A DNA stretch of 64,000 nt from Aurantiochytrium sp. KH105 (taxonomy: Eukaryota; Sar; Bigyra; Thraustochytrida; Thraustochytriidae), in contig BGKB01000222.1 of assembly GCA_003116975.1 (NCBI GenBank), forward strand, positions 1 to 64,000, written 5' to 3'. This document shows positions 48,977 through 59,560 of the stretch, piece by piece. The notes under the pieces were generated by a model that made no database searches, was not told the origin of the DNA, and was given only the letters and a program-made list of their open reading frames with translations. The number at the start of each line of letters is the position of its first letter. Within the stretch, counting starts at the first letter, position 1. Made by a program: the position numbers and the translations under genes.

Positions 48977-49792
48977 TCACTCGTTGTCTCGGGCGGCCTT
49001 CACTTTTGCGCGAAAAGCGTCTTGGGCCTCGCGCCATGCCTTTGCGAATGCCTGTCCGCCGCCGCTGCCCGTGCTTTGTGCGATTTCGTTGAGGTCGACA
49101 TCCTTCTCGTCGCCGCCCTCAAAGGCGCGAGACCACCAGATGGTCCGCAAAAGGTCGGACCCCGTGAACTTTGTCAGACTGATGCTCACGCATCGTGCGA
49201 ATTCATCGTTTTCCGGACGCATTGGCGGCGGGAGGTCTTGAAGCTCCCAGTCCATGCCGAGGTCTTCAAGTTGGTCCTCATCTTGAGCGTTCTTTTTGCT
49301 GCTAGCGAGAGGCGCGGGTTGACGCGGGGCAGCGCCCCAGACATCACCTGCGAGCTTGCGACAGCAGATACTTTTGCTGCAATAGCGAACACGTAGCTCG
49401 CCGTTCGGCGAGAGCGAGACGACGACGTCTTTGGCGCGCGCCCCGGCGGGCAGAAAGAGGTGAATATGAACGTGGCGCTCGTCCTGGGCCCAGGCAAAGG
49501 TGACTTCGCGAGCGCCGTTCTTGGTAAGAGCTTGCGTTGCTCGCGTCGTTGAAGCAGCAGCACGGCCAGGCGCAGCTTGATTGGCAGCCATGGTTTTGGA
49601 GGTGGTGGCGCCATGGATGCTCAGAACGGGTTCGTGGCCTGCGTTTTCAATGGTGACTGACGACGGGCCTTGAAGCCTTGTGACGCGCGGGGCGGCGCCA
49701 TTTGCGGAATACGATGATGCGTTGCCGCCGCCGCCGTCGTCGCTGTCATCGCTGTCGAGCTCGAGCTTGTCCCACTTTGAGTAGTCAACCAT
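48977..49792 (-). CDS. NudC-like CS (p23/alpha-crystallin type) domain protein
   Basis: 271 aa from the ATG at 49792 ('MVDYSKWDKLELDSDDSDD'), a start typical of CS-domain cochaperones. The frame stays open to 49942 through a poly-Ala run encoded by a GCT/GCA repeat. The CS domain begins at 'FAWAQDERHVHIHLFLPAGA' and 'KDVVVSLSPNGELRVRY'. It is interrupted by a ~25-residue insert, then continues 'MDWELQDL', 'SISLTKFTG' and 'TIWWSRAFEGGDEKDVDLNE', the closing strands and Trp-Trp motif of NudC-type domains. NudC proteins are HSP90-linked cochaperones for WD40 and dynein-related clients. The insert inside the domain and the acidic N-terminus are unusual but plausible. Confidence 0.78.
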   Translation of the reverse strand: MVDYSKWDKLELDSDDSDDGGGGNASSYSANGAAPRVTRLQGPSSVTIENAGHEPVLSIHGATTSKTMAANQAAPGRAAASTTRATQALTKNGAREVTFAWAQDERHVHIHLFLPAGARAKDVVVSLSPNGELRVRYCSKSICCRKLAGDVWGAAPRQPAPLASSKKNAQDEDQLEDLGMDWELQDLPPPMRPENDEFARCVSISLTKFTGSDLLRTIWWSRAFEGGDEKDVDLNEIAQSTGSGGGQAFAKAWREAQDAFRAKVKAARDNE

Positions 49793-49942
49793 TATCTCTT
49801 TTGGATTCGTCCACATTCTGCTTGCTGCTGCTGCTGCTGCTGCTGCCTTTATAAGCTGTGTTTGAGGTGCAAGAAGACGAGCATGGTATCGTTGAACATC
49901 TCTGGCAACGCGCGCCAGAGCACACAAATGTTGAGCGATCAT

Positions 49943-50466
49943 AATTACAGAGCTTGTGAAAGGCCGGCAAGCATGGAAGAGGGTGAGTCATAGCCATTTA
50001 CAATTTTTAGAAAGCTCAAAGTGAAGAAAGAGACGCTTTCCAAGAACAGGATGGTCCACCCAAAGCTGTCGTTTACTACGTGTATTTGTTTTTTTGTTTT
50101 ATCCTAAGTGCATTGTACAATACGCGAGGAATAGATAAGAGGGTTGCGAGACGTGTTGTCAGCGTTGAGAACACGAACCTGCAATAGAGACGAGCAAGCT
50201 TTTAGAAGAAGGCCGGACGAGATTGGTGGTGTGTATGTGTGAGATATTGAAACAAAGTCTTTTCTATCAGTGTGTCGCGTTTTTGTGTTTGGCTGGGTTG
50301 GTTGGTTGGTTGGTTCGTGGAATAGATGAATGTATGTGTACATACTAGATGGACCACGTCTGGAAGAAATTAGCTGGTAGACAGGCAGACAGACAGGCTT
50401 CGACGGGCCCAACGACCAACTCACCCACTTAGCAATTCACCCGTCTTTCGATCCGTAGGCGTTGTA
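49943..50466. other. spacer between NudC-like and two-TM protein genes
   Basis: No supported gene. A TTGG run lies at 50299-50320 and CAGA runs at 50383-50396. A sequence with polypyrimidine and 'tag'/'cag' ends near 50200-50440 could be intron-like if the next gene has a downstream exon, but I found no coding exon. Confidence 0.4.
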
Positions 50467-51213
50467 TTAGACACTGCCAAGGATGCTGTTATCGGCAATA
50501 ACGTGCTCCTCAGCGCCTGCGACGGGAATGTTGAGCTTGCGGCAAGCCTCGAGGAAGGCGTTCGTGTCGCGAAGCACGAATCGGGTGTGCGAATCGCAGA
50601 GGCTGCTGCAGCTCCAGCCCTTTTGCCGGAGCTCGACGCAATAGAGGGCCGCATTGCCGCCTTCGACATCGGACGCCATGGAAAAGTTGCCAATGAAAAA
50701 GGACTGCAGTCTGCTGAGACGCATGATCCGCACCGCGGTTGTCTCCGACCCAAAGTTGCTGACGTGAAAGATGGAGAGGACACCGCCCATTCGGATGCGC
50801 AAAGACGGCTGCTCCGCAGAGGTGAGGTCGAGCTCGAGAACTGGCGGGAATTTGAGGACCAGGATACCCATGAGGCAGTCGAAGGCGAAGATGAAGGCGC
50901 ACAGGAGCGGCATGGACGAGAAGACGCGCCGCATCATGGTGGTTCCGTCCTCTGGCCGAAGAGCGCCCGTGGCGACAAAGATGACATCCTCGAGAGAGAC
51001 GAGGACAAGACCAACGATGACGCCGACAATGCTCGAGACCAGGAGACCAGCCACTGTCTGCCGCAAGTTGCCCAGCAAGAAGGGGAACTTGGTCACGCCG
51101 GCATTGTTGACCCTGGGCTCCTCCGCCGCCGCGGAGGCGCTGCCGGCCGCGGCGGCACCCGTTGTCTCGAGCAGGCCTTTCCTCGCCTCGTCGTCCGCTC
51201 TACCGAGATCCAT
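50467..51213 (-). CDS. unknown two-TM protein, possible PH-like C-terminal domain
   Basis: 248 aa from the ATG at 51213 ('MDLGRADDEARKGLLE'). The upstream open stretch to 51537 is Arg/Lys-rich low complexity and is left out. Residues ~1-50 are an Ala-rich cytosolic tail. TM1 is ~53-73 ('AGLLVSSIVGVIVGLVLVSL') and TM2 is ~97-118 ('MPLLCAFIFAFDCLMGILVL'). The remaining ~125 residues are a beta-rich domain containing 'LRIRMGGVLSIFHVSNFGSE', 'RLQSFFIGNFSMASD' and 'ALYCVELRQKGWSCSSL'. It ends in a helix ('DTNAFLEACRKLNIPVAGAE'). That order resembles membrane-anchored PH-like domains, but I recognise no family. Confidence 0.7.
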   Translation of the reverse strand: MDLGRADDEARKGLLETTGAAAAGSASAAAEEPRVNNAGVTKFPFLLGNLRQTVAGLLVSSIVGVIVGLVLVSLEDVIFVATGALRPEDGTTMMRRVFSSMPLLCAFIFAFDCLMGILVLKFPPVLELDLTSAEQPSLRIRMGGVLSIFHVSNFGSETTAVRIMRLSRLQSFFIGNFSMASDVEGGNAALYCVELRQKGWSCSSLCDSHTRFVLRDTNAFLEACRKLNIPVAGAEEHVIADNSILGSV

Positions 51214-52217
51214 CGTCCCTTTCTCCTTTGCGAGCTTGCGTGCGTGCGTGCGTGCGTGCGTGCGCGCGCGCGTGAACGGCCGACCGATCGAGCGACGCGA
51301 GGCACGAGTTGCAGACTGTCCCGGGTGCACGGGAAGGTGGCCCTGCCTTGTGCACGAGGTTGCGAGTTTGACTGTGCGCGAGCTCCCAGTCCTGCGCCGC
51401 GGCGGCCGTTCTTTCTTTTTCTTTTCTTTTCCTTTTTTTCCTTTCCTTCTTTCATTGCCTCCTTTTGTGTGTAAGTCTACGTTGGGCTCCTCCGGGCAGC
51501 GGAAGCAAACGCACGCCGGGATTGGAAGCGGAGGCAAGCTGGAGCTGCGGCCAGCCAGCTAGCTGCAGCATCGTCCACTTTCGCCACTCGCAGCGGCTCA
51601 GTCGCGCAACGTCCCCATTCTTCTTGAAGTTCCCGTACCGGGCTGCCTCCCTCTTTCGAGGCCTTGGATGGACAGAGAAAAAAGAAAGAAAGAAAGAAAT
51701 CAAGAAATCAAGAAAGAAAGGAAGAAAGAGGGTAAGAGGGAATCGCGATGCCCCCCCCCCCCAGTTCGCGCAAGTCACGGGCCCGCCCAGGGGTATGTGT
51801 GGGGCGAGCGGCGGGAGTGGTGTGGGTTCGCAAGCCTAGCTGCGGCATAGTCGGCCCTACGCCGCGCCGTGGTGGTCTGTGGGAGCGGGTTGATTTGGGT
51901 CAAATTTTGGAGGAGCTCCGCACGGGCCACCGCCGCCGCCGCCGCCATCTGGCTGATCTGGCTGCGCCATTCATATCCCTGTCGCCGGTCTGCTCCGCAG
52001 GCTGCGCTGGCCCAGCCGTCGTGCCTGCCGGCGGCGTGACGGCGGGTTCTTTCCATAGGCGCAGGCGGCCTGCACTGGTGAGCGAGGATATCGACCAGAC
52101 GGACTCACAAATAGATAGACGCACAGACACAGAGACAGAGAGAGGCGCTGGTAGTTAGGTCGAGGGACAGGTAGTTAGCCCCGCGCCGAGTCAACTTGCG
52201 CATAGTCCAAGGCGAAT

Positions 52218-52303
52218 TGCAGCCCAAATATAGCGAGCAAAGCAAAGCAAAGCAAAACAAAGCAAAGCAAAATAAAGCAAAGCAAAGCAAAGCAAAGCAA
52301 AGC
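52218..52303. repeat. GCAAA pentanucleotide microsatellite
   Basis: About 16 units of 'aagca'/'gcaaa' with a few substitutions (aaaac, aataa). Confidence 0.85.
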
Positions 52304-53290
52304 AAGACTTGGCGCAGCGCAGGCAGCGCAGGCAGGGACTCGGAGGCAGCGAGGGACCCAATCCAGTCCGGGCGATCGATCGATCGATCAATCGATCGAT
52401 CGATCGACCCACCGGCAGTTGACTCTTGAATGATCCATCGACCGCTCCAATCACGCGGCCGCCGTTCGCGTCCCGCGGGCGGGTCAACTTTATGGCAGGC
52501 ACTGCTGGCTAGTGCTTCCTGCGCTATCATGTGGTACGGTGGCGCGGCCAGGCGTGTATGGGACGAGCAAGGCCGAGGAGGGCGAGTGTGGGCAGGCAGA
52601 AAGAAAGTCGGCGTGCGCGTGCTGAAGGCAGCGGGGCAAGGGAGAAAGCAGCAACGCATTGCATTGCATCGCATCGCGTTGCTTTGCTTTGCATTGCATT
52701 GCATCGCGCGGGGCGAGAGATAGCGAGGAGTCATCTTGGCGGCTGAGCTCGCCTTGGACCGTCGCACGGTGGATGGACGGATGGATGGATGGCCATGGTA
52801 GGTGGAGGGATGGATGGACGGATGAAGGCGGAGCGTGGATGTGAACTCGTGGCTGTGTAGAGTATGATGCTGCGGCGGCCACCTGGTCAGCGGCACGGCG
52901 GGCTGACTCGCTGCAGACACGAACGCAGCGGCGGCGCAGAGGTGGGCCGCGCGCGATAAGAACAGCCAGGTGAGGTTGAACGCAGGCGCCGAGTCGCGGC
53001 GAGTCGGAGCGGATCGACTTCGAGTCGGGCCGGGCCGGCCACATGGCCGCGCCCTTGCATTGGCAGTTCGATGGGATGTGAGACTCATCGTCATGCGGAT
53101 TACTCGTGTCGCCACGCAGTTGCTGGCAGAATATAGTTACGTGGCGCCATGCATGGGCTGGAAGCGCGCGATCAAAAAGATCGAGTCGGCCGCGAGGCGC
53201 GAGCACGAGTTCCCCTCTCTCCTCATGCGACGCGTTCGCGGCGGTGGCGGGAGCGGTCGCGACAACGGCCTCGGGCACGGGCACGTGCAT

Positions 53291-53414
53291 GCGGTGCGAT
53301 GCGGTGCGATGCGATGCGATGCGATGCGATGCGATGCGATGCGATGCGATGCGATGCGATGCGATGCGATGCGATGCGATGCGATGCGATGCGATGCGAT
53401 GCGATGCGATGCGA
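53291..53414. repeat. GCGAT pentanucleotide array, ~25 units
   Basis: Nearly perfect tandem GCGAT (TGCGA) over 124 bases, with two GCGGT variants at its left end. It is the longest pure repeat in the window. On one strand it could be read as alternating 'RCDAM' pentapeptides, which is an artefact of 5-base periodicity. Confidence 0.95.
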
Positions 53415-54413
53415 GCCTAGCCGGCTCACCGGTCGGTCGCGTGCCAGGGCGGGCTGTTGCCGCAAAGCAGCGGCGCGGGTTTAGCGTAGCCGCGGCTTAG
53501 AGAGGCCTATGGCGCTGGTCCGGTCCAGCACGGAGAGAGAGAAAGAAAGATAGAACCAAGCGCGCCAAGTCCAAGGGCAGCGAGGCCCAGCTCCTCCCAG
53601 CTCCACTCGCGCGCGCTCTCGCGGCGGCCGGACCGGCAGCGCCAGGGCAGGCGAGGATCGCGCCGCGATGGCCGCAAGGCTCGGGGGGCGCGGCCGCTTG
53701 CAGCCTGCAGCCTGCTCGCAGAAGCACAGCAGTGCACGAGAAGGTCTTTCGTCACGTTTTTTTTCTTTTTTCTTCCTTCTCCTCGCCTCGCCTCGCCTTG
53801 GCTTTATCGCGCGAGGTCTTGTATGTGTACGTCATGTAAGAGATAGTCGCTATACGGAACAAGACCCAGTGGCAGCACCTGGGAAACAAATAAAGCAAGG
53901 CTTATTACGGCGTGAAATGGCGCCATCCGTCGTAACTAGTGCCGGGCAAGTGGCGGCGCGGGGCTGCGCGAAAGAACTCGGGGAGGAGAGGAGAGGCCGC
54001 CAGGGAGCGCTTCTGGTCCTCTGCGCGGCCGTCACCACGACGCGGAGGACCAAAAAGCTGCAGCGGAGCGAGGCTTTCCTACGCTTCGTCGCGGACCCAG
54101 CAAGGCTCTCTTTGGAACCCGCATCGAGACCCGAACCCGTACCTGACCATGGTGTGACTAGTGCGCACTAGACATGAAACTGTACGGCGTGACAATATGC
54201 TCCGCAACGCAAAATAGAAGGCGTGGAAAAAAAAAAAAAGGCCCGGGGCGATGGTAAGTCAACGGCCACCTTGCTTGCTTGGTCGCGTCAATCGTGAAGG
54301 CAGAGCCCAGTTCTGCCTACCTTTGAGCGTGCGTGCGTGCCCGTCGTGACGTACCTGCGTGCGTGCGTGCCCAGTCTGTGCACGCGTCGCGCGCGAAATT
54401 AGTCGAGAGCATC

Positions 54414-56191
54414 ATGGAGCTCAGCAGGAGCGACCTCGCCACCGTGGGACCCGTCTCGGGCGTGGACACGCTTAAGGTGCTGCCGTTTGGGAGCAAAAGC
54501 CGGAGGCAAAAGGTCGTCGTCGGCGATAACGCGGGCTTCGTGACCTGCCTGCAGTCCAAACGCGGAGAAACAACGGCCGTCTACAAAACGAGAGTGGCGG
54601 ACGGCGGCAATGCCATCGCGGCACTCGCGCTCGCCCCCAAAGGTGACACCGTCTTCGCCGCCGAAGGTCGAAACGTCCATGGGCTCAACCGCAAGGGCAA
54701 GGTCGCTAAAAGGTTTGAGACCAAACTCTCTGAGGCAATGCAGTGCCTCGTCGCCGGCGATGATGACACCTTTTGGGCCAGCGGCGACCACACCTATACC
54801 GCCTTTCAGCGCGAACGCGAGCTCGACTACATGAGCTTTGGAGATGCCGTCACGAGCCTCGCCGTCGCTGCACCCAACAACAACGGCGAGCATACTGCTC
54901 TTGTCGGCGGACAAGGCCACCAAATTCGAGCCGTCCGTAGCGGCAACATCGGCGCCACGCTCGCCACGACTGGGGCGCCCACCAGTCTCAAAGAATTACA
55001 CGCTCGCGATGGATCCGACAACATCTTTGCTTACGGCACCTTCACCGGAAGTCTCGGCCTCTTGCAGGCCGACACCAAGGCTCAAAATCCCGAACTCCGA
55101 CGTATTTGGGAATCCCAGGGCGACGGCGGCATCAACTGCATTGCCACCCACGACCTCAGCAAGGACGATGTGCCCGACATCATCGTTGGCCGAGATGACG
55201 GCCGCCTTCAGGTCTATAGGCTCCAAGAGGAAGGCAGTGGCTTGATGTCTCTAAATAGCGAGTCAAAGCACGCCCGCGGCGCGCCTGGTCTTGCGTCGCT
55301 GCAATTTGAGCGCTTCGTCGACGAAAGCGTCCGCTCTGTGCAAGCCGGTGTTGTCAGCACGCCGGGCTTTGATGAGGTTGTTCTCTGCACATACTCGGGT
55401 AACATCATTAGCTTCAGCTCCGAGGCCCTCGACGCCGCCGAAGTTGGCGACAAGCAAGGAAGAACGAAGGCTGACATTGATGTTGAAGGTAGAACTGCGC
55501 AGCTCCGTAGCGACCTCAAGGCGGTTCAAAAGCAAATTGACGCCACGCGCGCCAAATTGCTCAAGGTCAGCGGGAAGAATGACCTGCGCACCGAGCAACG
55601 CGGCGGCATCAACTTTGAGCAGCTCCAGGTGAGCCAGCGCTTCGACTTGCTGCCCCGCAAAGGGTATCACGTTCTTGCTCTGCAGATGGCCGTGCCCATG
55701 TCGCTCGTCGTCTTGCACTCGGACCTTCCCATTCGTCTTCTCGACGCCGAGGAAGCTACCGCCAGCGATGCTGGACGTGGCGCGCAGAGCATGGTCATTA
55801 CGAAGACAGAGTCTGCTCAAGGCCTGCACGCTGTATTTCGTCCTCAGGAACCTTGCAAGCGTGTGGAAATTCGCATCGGGACCCTCGAGGGTCAGCATGG
55901 CCAACTCCGGGTTACCGTTGTTGCAGCCACCTCCCCGCCTCTAGGGCGCCAGCTCACAGTCGACGTCAAACCTCTCTCTCTGCACCAACGCTGCGATGCC
56001 ATCGCAAATGTGGACCGCGTGCCTCTCAGCAACGTTAGCTTCTCGGGGTCTTTTTCCTTGCATCAAGCACACGACTGGATCCAATCTTGTCTACCGGATG
56101 TACCCGCCACCGTACCAATGCTGAGTGAGACGTTAGACGCCGCGACCATGTCTTCGAGCCGTCCAGACAGTAACGGCAGCAACAGCAGCCA

Positions 56192-56222
<31 letters not shown>

Positions 56223-56849
56223 GAGGAGAAGGAGCCGAGCCCAGATGGAGGTAGCGCGTCCGACCGCGGCATGCCTCAAGACGAGCCTCCCACTGCATCT
56301 CTGTACTATCGTAGCACACTCGTGGACAGCGTGCTCATCGTACGATACCGTAGCGGCCTCGTGAAAATTGAGTCCGACTCTGTGTCTGCAATCGCAATTG
56401 CGCGAGAAGTCATCACCGCAGAGGCCAACCGACGCAAAGCCAACGTCGCCATGCGCTTCAACATTAGACCAGACACGGTTCCATACTTTTTGCAACATCG
56501 ACTCGACGCCAAGCTCGTCCAATTCTCTGCTCTCGCCAGCCGCGACCTTCTCGTGGATGCGCTGCGCGAGATTTGCAGCGATGCTGACGGGTCCACAAAT
56601 GGCGCTTTTCTGGCCCCCGAGCATCGAAGTCTCTTGGCCGCGCCTGGCGCTTCGGACGCTGCGCAACTCACACAAGCCAAGCTCACGCTCCAAGCGCTGC
56701 ATGGCGTGGTCTCAGACCTGTACGTGGACGTGCAAAAGTTTGCCGGTCGCGATGTGCGCAGCCCGCACGAGCATGCCGCCTTGTCACGTGTTCTCGAGAA
56801 TTACTCGCTCCAGGACCTCGCCGATTTTTTTGCTGGAGGCGCTGCGTAG
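54414..56849 (+). CDS. BBS7: BBS7, BBSome subunit
   Basis: 811 aa from the ATG at 54414 ('MELSRSDLATVG'); an upstream in-frame ATG at 54333 adds 27 residues from GC-rich 5' sequence and is less likely. The N-terminal half is a beta-propeller with 'QKVVVGDNAGFVTCLQSKRG' and 'DVPDIIVGRDDGRLQVYRL'. A coiled coil follows ('LRSDLKAVQKQIDATRAKLL'). The C-terminal GAE, platform and hairpin regions include 'VTVVAATSPPLGRQLTVDVK', 'PLSLHQRCD' and 'TLQALHGVVSDLYVD'. It ends 'LENYSLQDLADFF'. This matches BBS7 along its length. The BBSome moves membrane proteins in and out of cilia. A lineage-specific poly-Asn run (AAC repeats near 56190-56222) interrupts the platform region. Confidence 0.95.
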
Positions 56850-57353
56850 TTGCTATTGTTTTCATTACACGCAAAAGACGAAGAAGAAGAGTCGTGTATT
56901 CTAGATGTGCGTAAGAAAAATGATCGTCGTAACCAAGTACCAACGAAATGAGGGTTTTATTTTCCGGTTAGGAACACAAGTGATGTGCTTTGACTCACTC
57001 GCTCAAGGTCATTCCAAGTAGCCACAGCCAATGTATGACAAAAACGTCGTCCGAGGCGTAAGAATGACTGGAAAAGCAAAAACAAGGATGATCTTTTATT
57101 CTTTTTGTCTTGCGTTTTTGTTTTCTCTGGGTTTTGTTCTCTCTGCAGCGACCCGTCGCAAATACTATTGATGTTGTCGGATCCTATACTAAATTCATCT
57201 CGCCTCGTTCGTGCTTGTGATGTGACCTCTTTTGCGTTTGCGGTCTGGACTGCTGGTCTTTTGACAAAATAAAGCCAACGACAGACACGTCTACCATTCC
57301 TCGAATGCGTTGCGAGTCTTGGCCATTTCGGCTCACTTTGCGGCGTCTACACA
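56850..57353. other. convergent 3' spacer
   Basis: Lies between BBS7 (+) and Rpb4 (-). T-rich runs near 57095-57135. No gene is seen. Confidence 0.5.
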
Positions 57354-57797
57354 TTAGGAGGCAAAAGTACGCCCTGCAGAGCGACTGATCTTTTCCAGTA
57401 CATCGTTCACTTCTTCTTCCGTGAGCTTGCTCTGCAAACTTGGTATGAGCGAACACGCCTCATCATATTCTTCAGGCTTGAGGTTGATGAGCGAAATCAC
57501 CTCAAAGTGGTGGAGCTTGATCGTCTGCGGGTTGCCATTTTCGTCTGTCCTCTCCCACGTTTTGTTTCGCAACTCGTTTTCGAGTTCATCTACAACGCCC
57601 TTGTTGGCGATGGGGTCCTTGATCTGGCTGAAGCGGTTCACGTACGCGAGCGTCTGCTCAAATACCTCGGGAACGGCTTTGTCTTCCTTTTCAAAGTTTG
57701 CCTTGGCTTCTTGCAGCACAATGGCGACAAAGGCATTCGACATGCACTCCTCCTCCTGGAACTCCTCGCCCAGTCGCACCTCGGAAGCGTCCTCCAT
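57354..57797 (-). CDS. POLR2D: RNA polymerase II subunit Rpb4
   Basis: 147 aa, intronless. It begins 'MEDASEVRLGEEFQEEECMS', the usual Rpb4 opening (acidic, then a short strand and 'L.N.E/AF'). The HRDC-like helical core has 'TLAYVNRFSQIKD', 'LHHFEVISLINLKPEEYDEA', 'LIPSLQSKLTEEEVNDVLEK' and a short tail. Rpb4 pairs with Rpb7 to form the Pol II stalk that contacts emerging RNA and initiation factors. Length matches plants, animals and protists. Between the two central helices it has a family-atypical 'KTWERTDENGNPQTIK' loop, possibly a small insertion. Confidence 0.93.
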   Translation of the reverse strand: MEDASEVRLGEEFQEEECMSNAFVAIVLQEAKANFEKEDKAVPEVFEQTLAYVNRFSQIKDPIANKGVVDELENELRNKTWERTDENGNPQTIKLHHFEVISLINLKPEEYDEACSLIPSLQSKLTEEEVNDVLEKISRSAGRTFAS

Positions 57798-58680
57798 GGT
57801 GGCCTCTCCCGCGTGGATAGTTGAGCTTGCCTTTTTTTTTGCTTTTTTGCCTCCGCCAAATCAGCGCTGCGCGAAGCAGGCGCGCGCTGGCGTTAAGAGT
57901 AGTGCGCGCTGCGGATCTGCGCTGCCACAGGCACTACCTAGGTTCGCCCCCGCCGCGACAGTCCGCGTCAGGCGCCTCCAGACACGTACAAGCCGCGATT
58001 CGTTGGCAATCTACTACCCGTGGCCGCGCGAGGTCCCTCATTCTTTGTATCAGGGTACCGAAAATCGGAACATTGACCACGGTCCCATCGGTAGTTGATC
58101 GATCTGGCGGCGGCAAGGGCATTTTGTCTTGACGTTTCGTACGTCGTTGTTGCAAACAATGTCTTGCTTCAAAACCGAAAAGACGCTCTTACTCTTTAAG
58201 TTGATGCTTTGACACCAGACTATTTATAGAATCAGATCAGGAGAGCAAGTCATCGTACTTTGTGCTCCCAAAAATTTAGCTCGGAAAGCATCGCCACGTT
58301 GCCTTTTAGAACAATACAGCCATGAACAGCAGTGCAACCATTTGCTCGGACAGCACAACATATCAAAGGAGAAAACGTCTTCTTTCGAAGGAGGAAGTCA
58401 ATTTGGAAAGATCGTTACGCGAAGATCCTTTTACGGGTGGGTGACCAAAGAAATAATATTGATGACGCGAGAGAGCACTGCTCCTTTCATCTTTTTTAGC
58501 TTTTTAGGGAAAGAGAGAAAAAGAAGAGAAGGGGGGGGGGGGGGGTACGGTCGATAAGTTGATGGGATAAATCTATTTGCGATGCACGCACGATGGCAAG
58601 GAAACAAAGATCCGAGCAGTGCCAGAGGGCATAAGAAAAGGTGGTGGATGCAGGGATGGAAGACGCTCAGGGACTAGAAT
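57798..58680. other. spacer upstream of Rpb4
   Basis: GC-rich near 57850-58000 (Rpb4 promoter side), then mixed sequence. A G15 homopolymer lies at 58531-58545. No gene is seen. Confidence 0.5.
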
Positions 58681-59560
58681 TTACTCGTCAGTGAACTTCT
58701 TGTAGGCCTCCTCGTCGAGGAGGCTGTCGAGCTCCGAGGAATCAGACATGTCCATCTTGATGAACCAAGCGTCGGTCATGGCGTCCGTGTTCACGAGCTC
58801 AGGCTTGTCGCTGAGGAGCTCGTTAACCTCGAGCACCTTGCCAGAGACGGGGGCGTACACGTCCGAAGCGGCCTTGACGGACTCGACAGAGCCAAAGGAG
58901 TCACCCTTGTCAAAGGTGTCGCCGACCTGCGCACGCACGAGACATCAACCACGCACATAGATTGGGAGTTGAAATGGGCAGTATTGAAGATTCATCCACG
59001 AATCAAGCCGCCACGATTTATTTGCACAGGTACGTCAGTCAAGTCAGTCAGTCAATCAGTCAATTTTCCCCTTGCAAACGCGCTCTCCCGCAGGTTCGCT
59101 GCGAGCTTTCACATTTTCAACACTCTTCCTCCTGAGAGCTTGCTTTCTTGTGACATCGTTTTCAGAAAGAGATTCGCTCTCGAAGCTCTGGGGCATTGTC
59201 CTCAAGGAGCTAGCCTCTTCGCTCAACAAAGATCTGTGTCACATTTCACGAAGAAATGGAGAAATTGAGAGACCGAAGGCACCGACGTCACGTCCGTTCA
59301 TGGCGCTCAGGCTCGAGCGGCTCGAGGTCAACTTCACGTACCGAGGGAAGGTCGACGTAGACGACGTCGCCGAGCTGAGTCTGGGCAAAGTCTGAGATGC
59401 CGATGACGGCCTGGCCGTCCTCCACGCGCACGTACTCGTGCGACTCCAAGTACTTGTACGTGGACATGGCGCGCGGGGCGGCGGCGAGCGAGCGCGAGGC
59501 GGGGCCGCGCATCGCGAAGGGCCGCGCGACGCGGGCGCTCTGGCGGGCGAGCTGCATCAT
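58681..59560 (-). CDS. GCSH: glycine cleavage system H protein (mitochondrial), two exons
   Basis: On the minus strand, exon 1 is 59560-59342 and exon 2 is 58926-58681, giving 154 aa. The 415-base intron starts 'gtacgt' and ends 'gcgcag', phase 0. The splice joins '[10 protein letters not shown]' to '[12 protein letters not shown]'. The presequence '[20 protein letters not shown]' is Arg-rich and acid-free. The mature protein starts near '[20 protein letters not shown]'. The lipoyl-carrying lysine is K91 in '[14 protein letters not shown]'. '[20 protein letters not shown]' and '[11 protein letters not shown]' complete the family pattern. The H protein shuttles the aminomethyl group between the P, T and L proteins in mitochondria. 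The second Met (59557) is an equally possible start. Confidence 0.96.
58927..59341 (-). other. intron of the H-protein gene
   Basis: GT-AG on the minus strand, 415 bases, phase 0, the longest intron identified here. It includes TCAG/GTCA repeats near 59035-59065. Confidence 0.92.

Larger units (their letters stand above)
51214..54413. repeat. 3.2-kb gene-free region dense in microsatellites
   Basis: No supported gene. GCGT units lie at 51238-51272. GAAA/GAAAA units lie at about 51683-51735, and a C12 homopolymer near 51751-51762. GCAAA units lie at about 52218-52303 and ATCG units at 52374-52407. GCATT/GCATC units lie at about 52655-52712 and GGAT units at about 52769-52830. A long GCGAT array is at 53291-53414 and an A-run near 54226-54239. 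The long frames across it are repeat artefacts. Its right end holds the BBS7 promoter. Confidence 0.7.

Noticed and set aside
52105..53115. 336-codon minus-strand frame
   Set aside because: Made of GCAAA, GCATT and GATC microsatellites; no domain, overlaps other frames.
53291..53414. possible CRISPR or telomeric array
   Set aside because: Pure 5-base tandem repeat without spacers, unlike CRISPR; unit is unlike TTAGGG-type telomere repeats and lies internally.
53668..54171. 167-codon plus-strand frame
   Set aside because: Biased composition, no recognisable domain, lies in the repeat region before BBS7.
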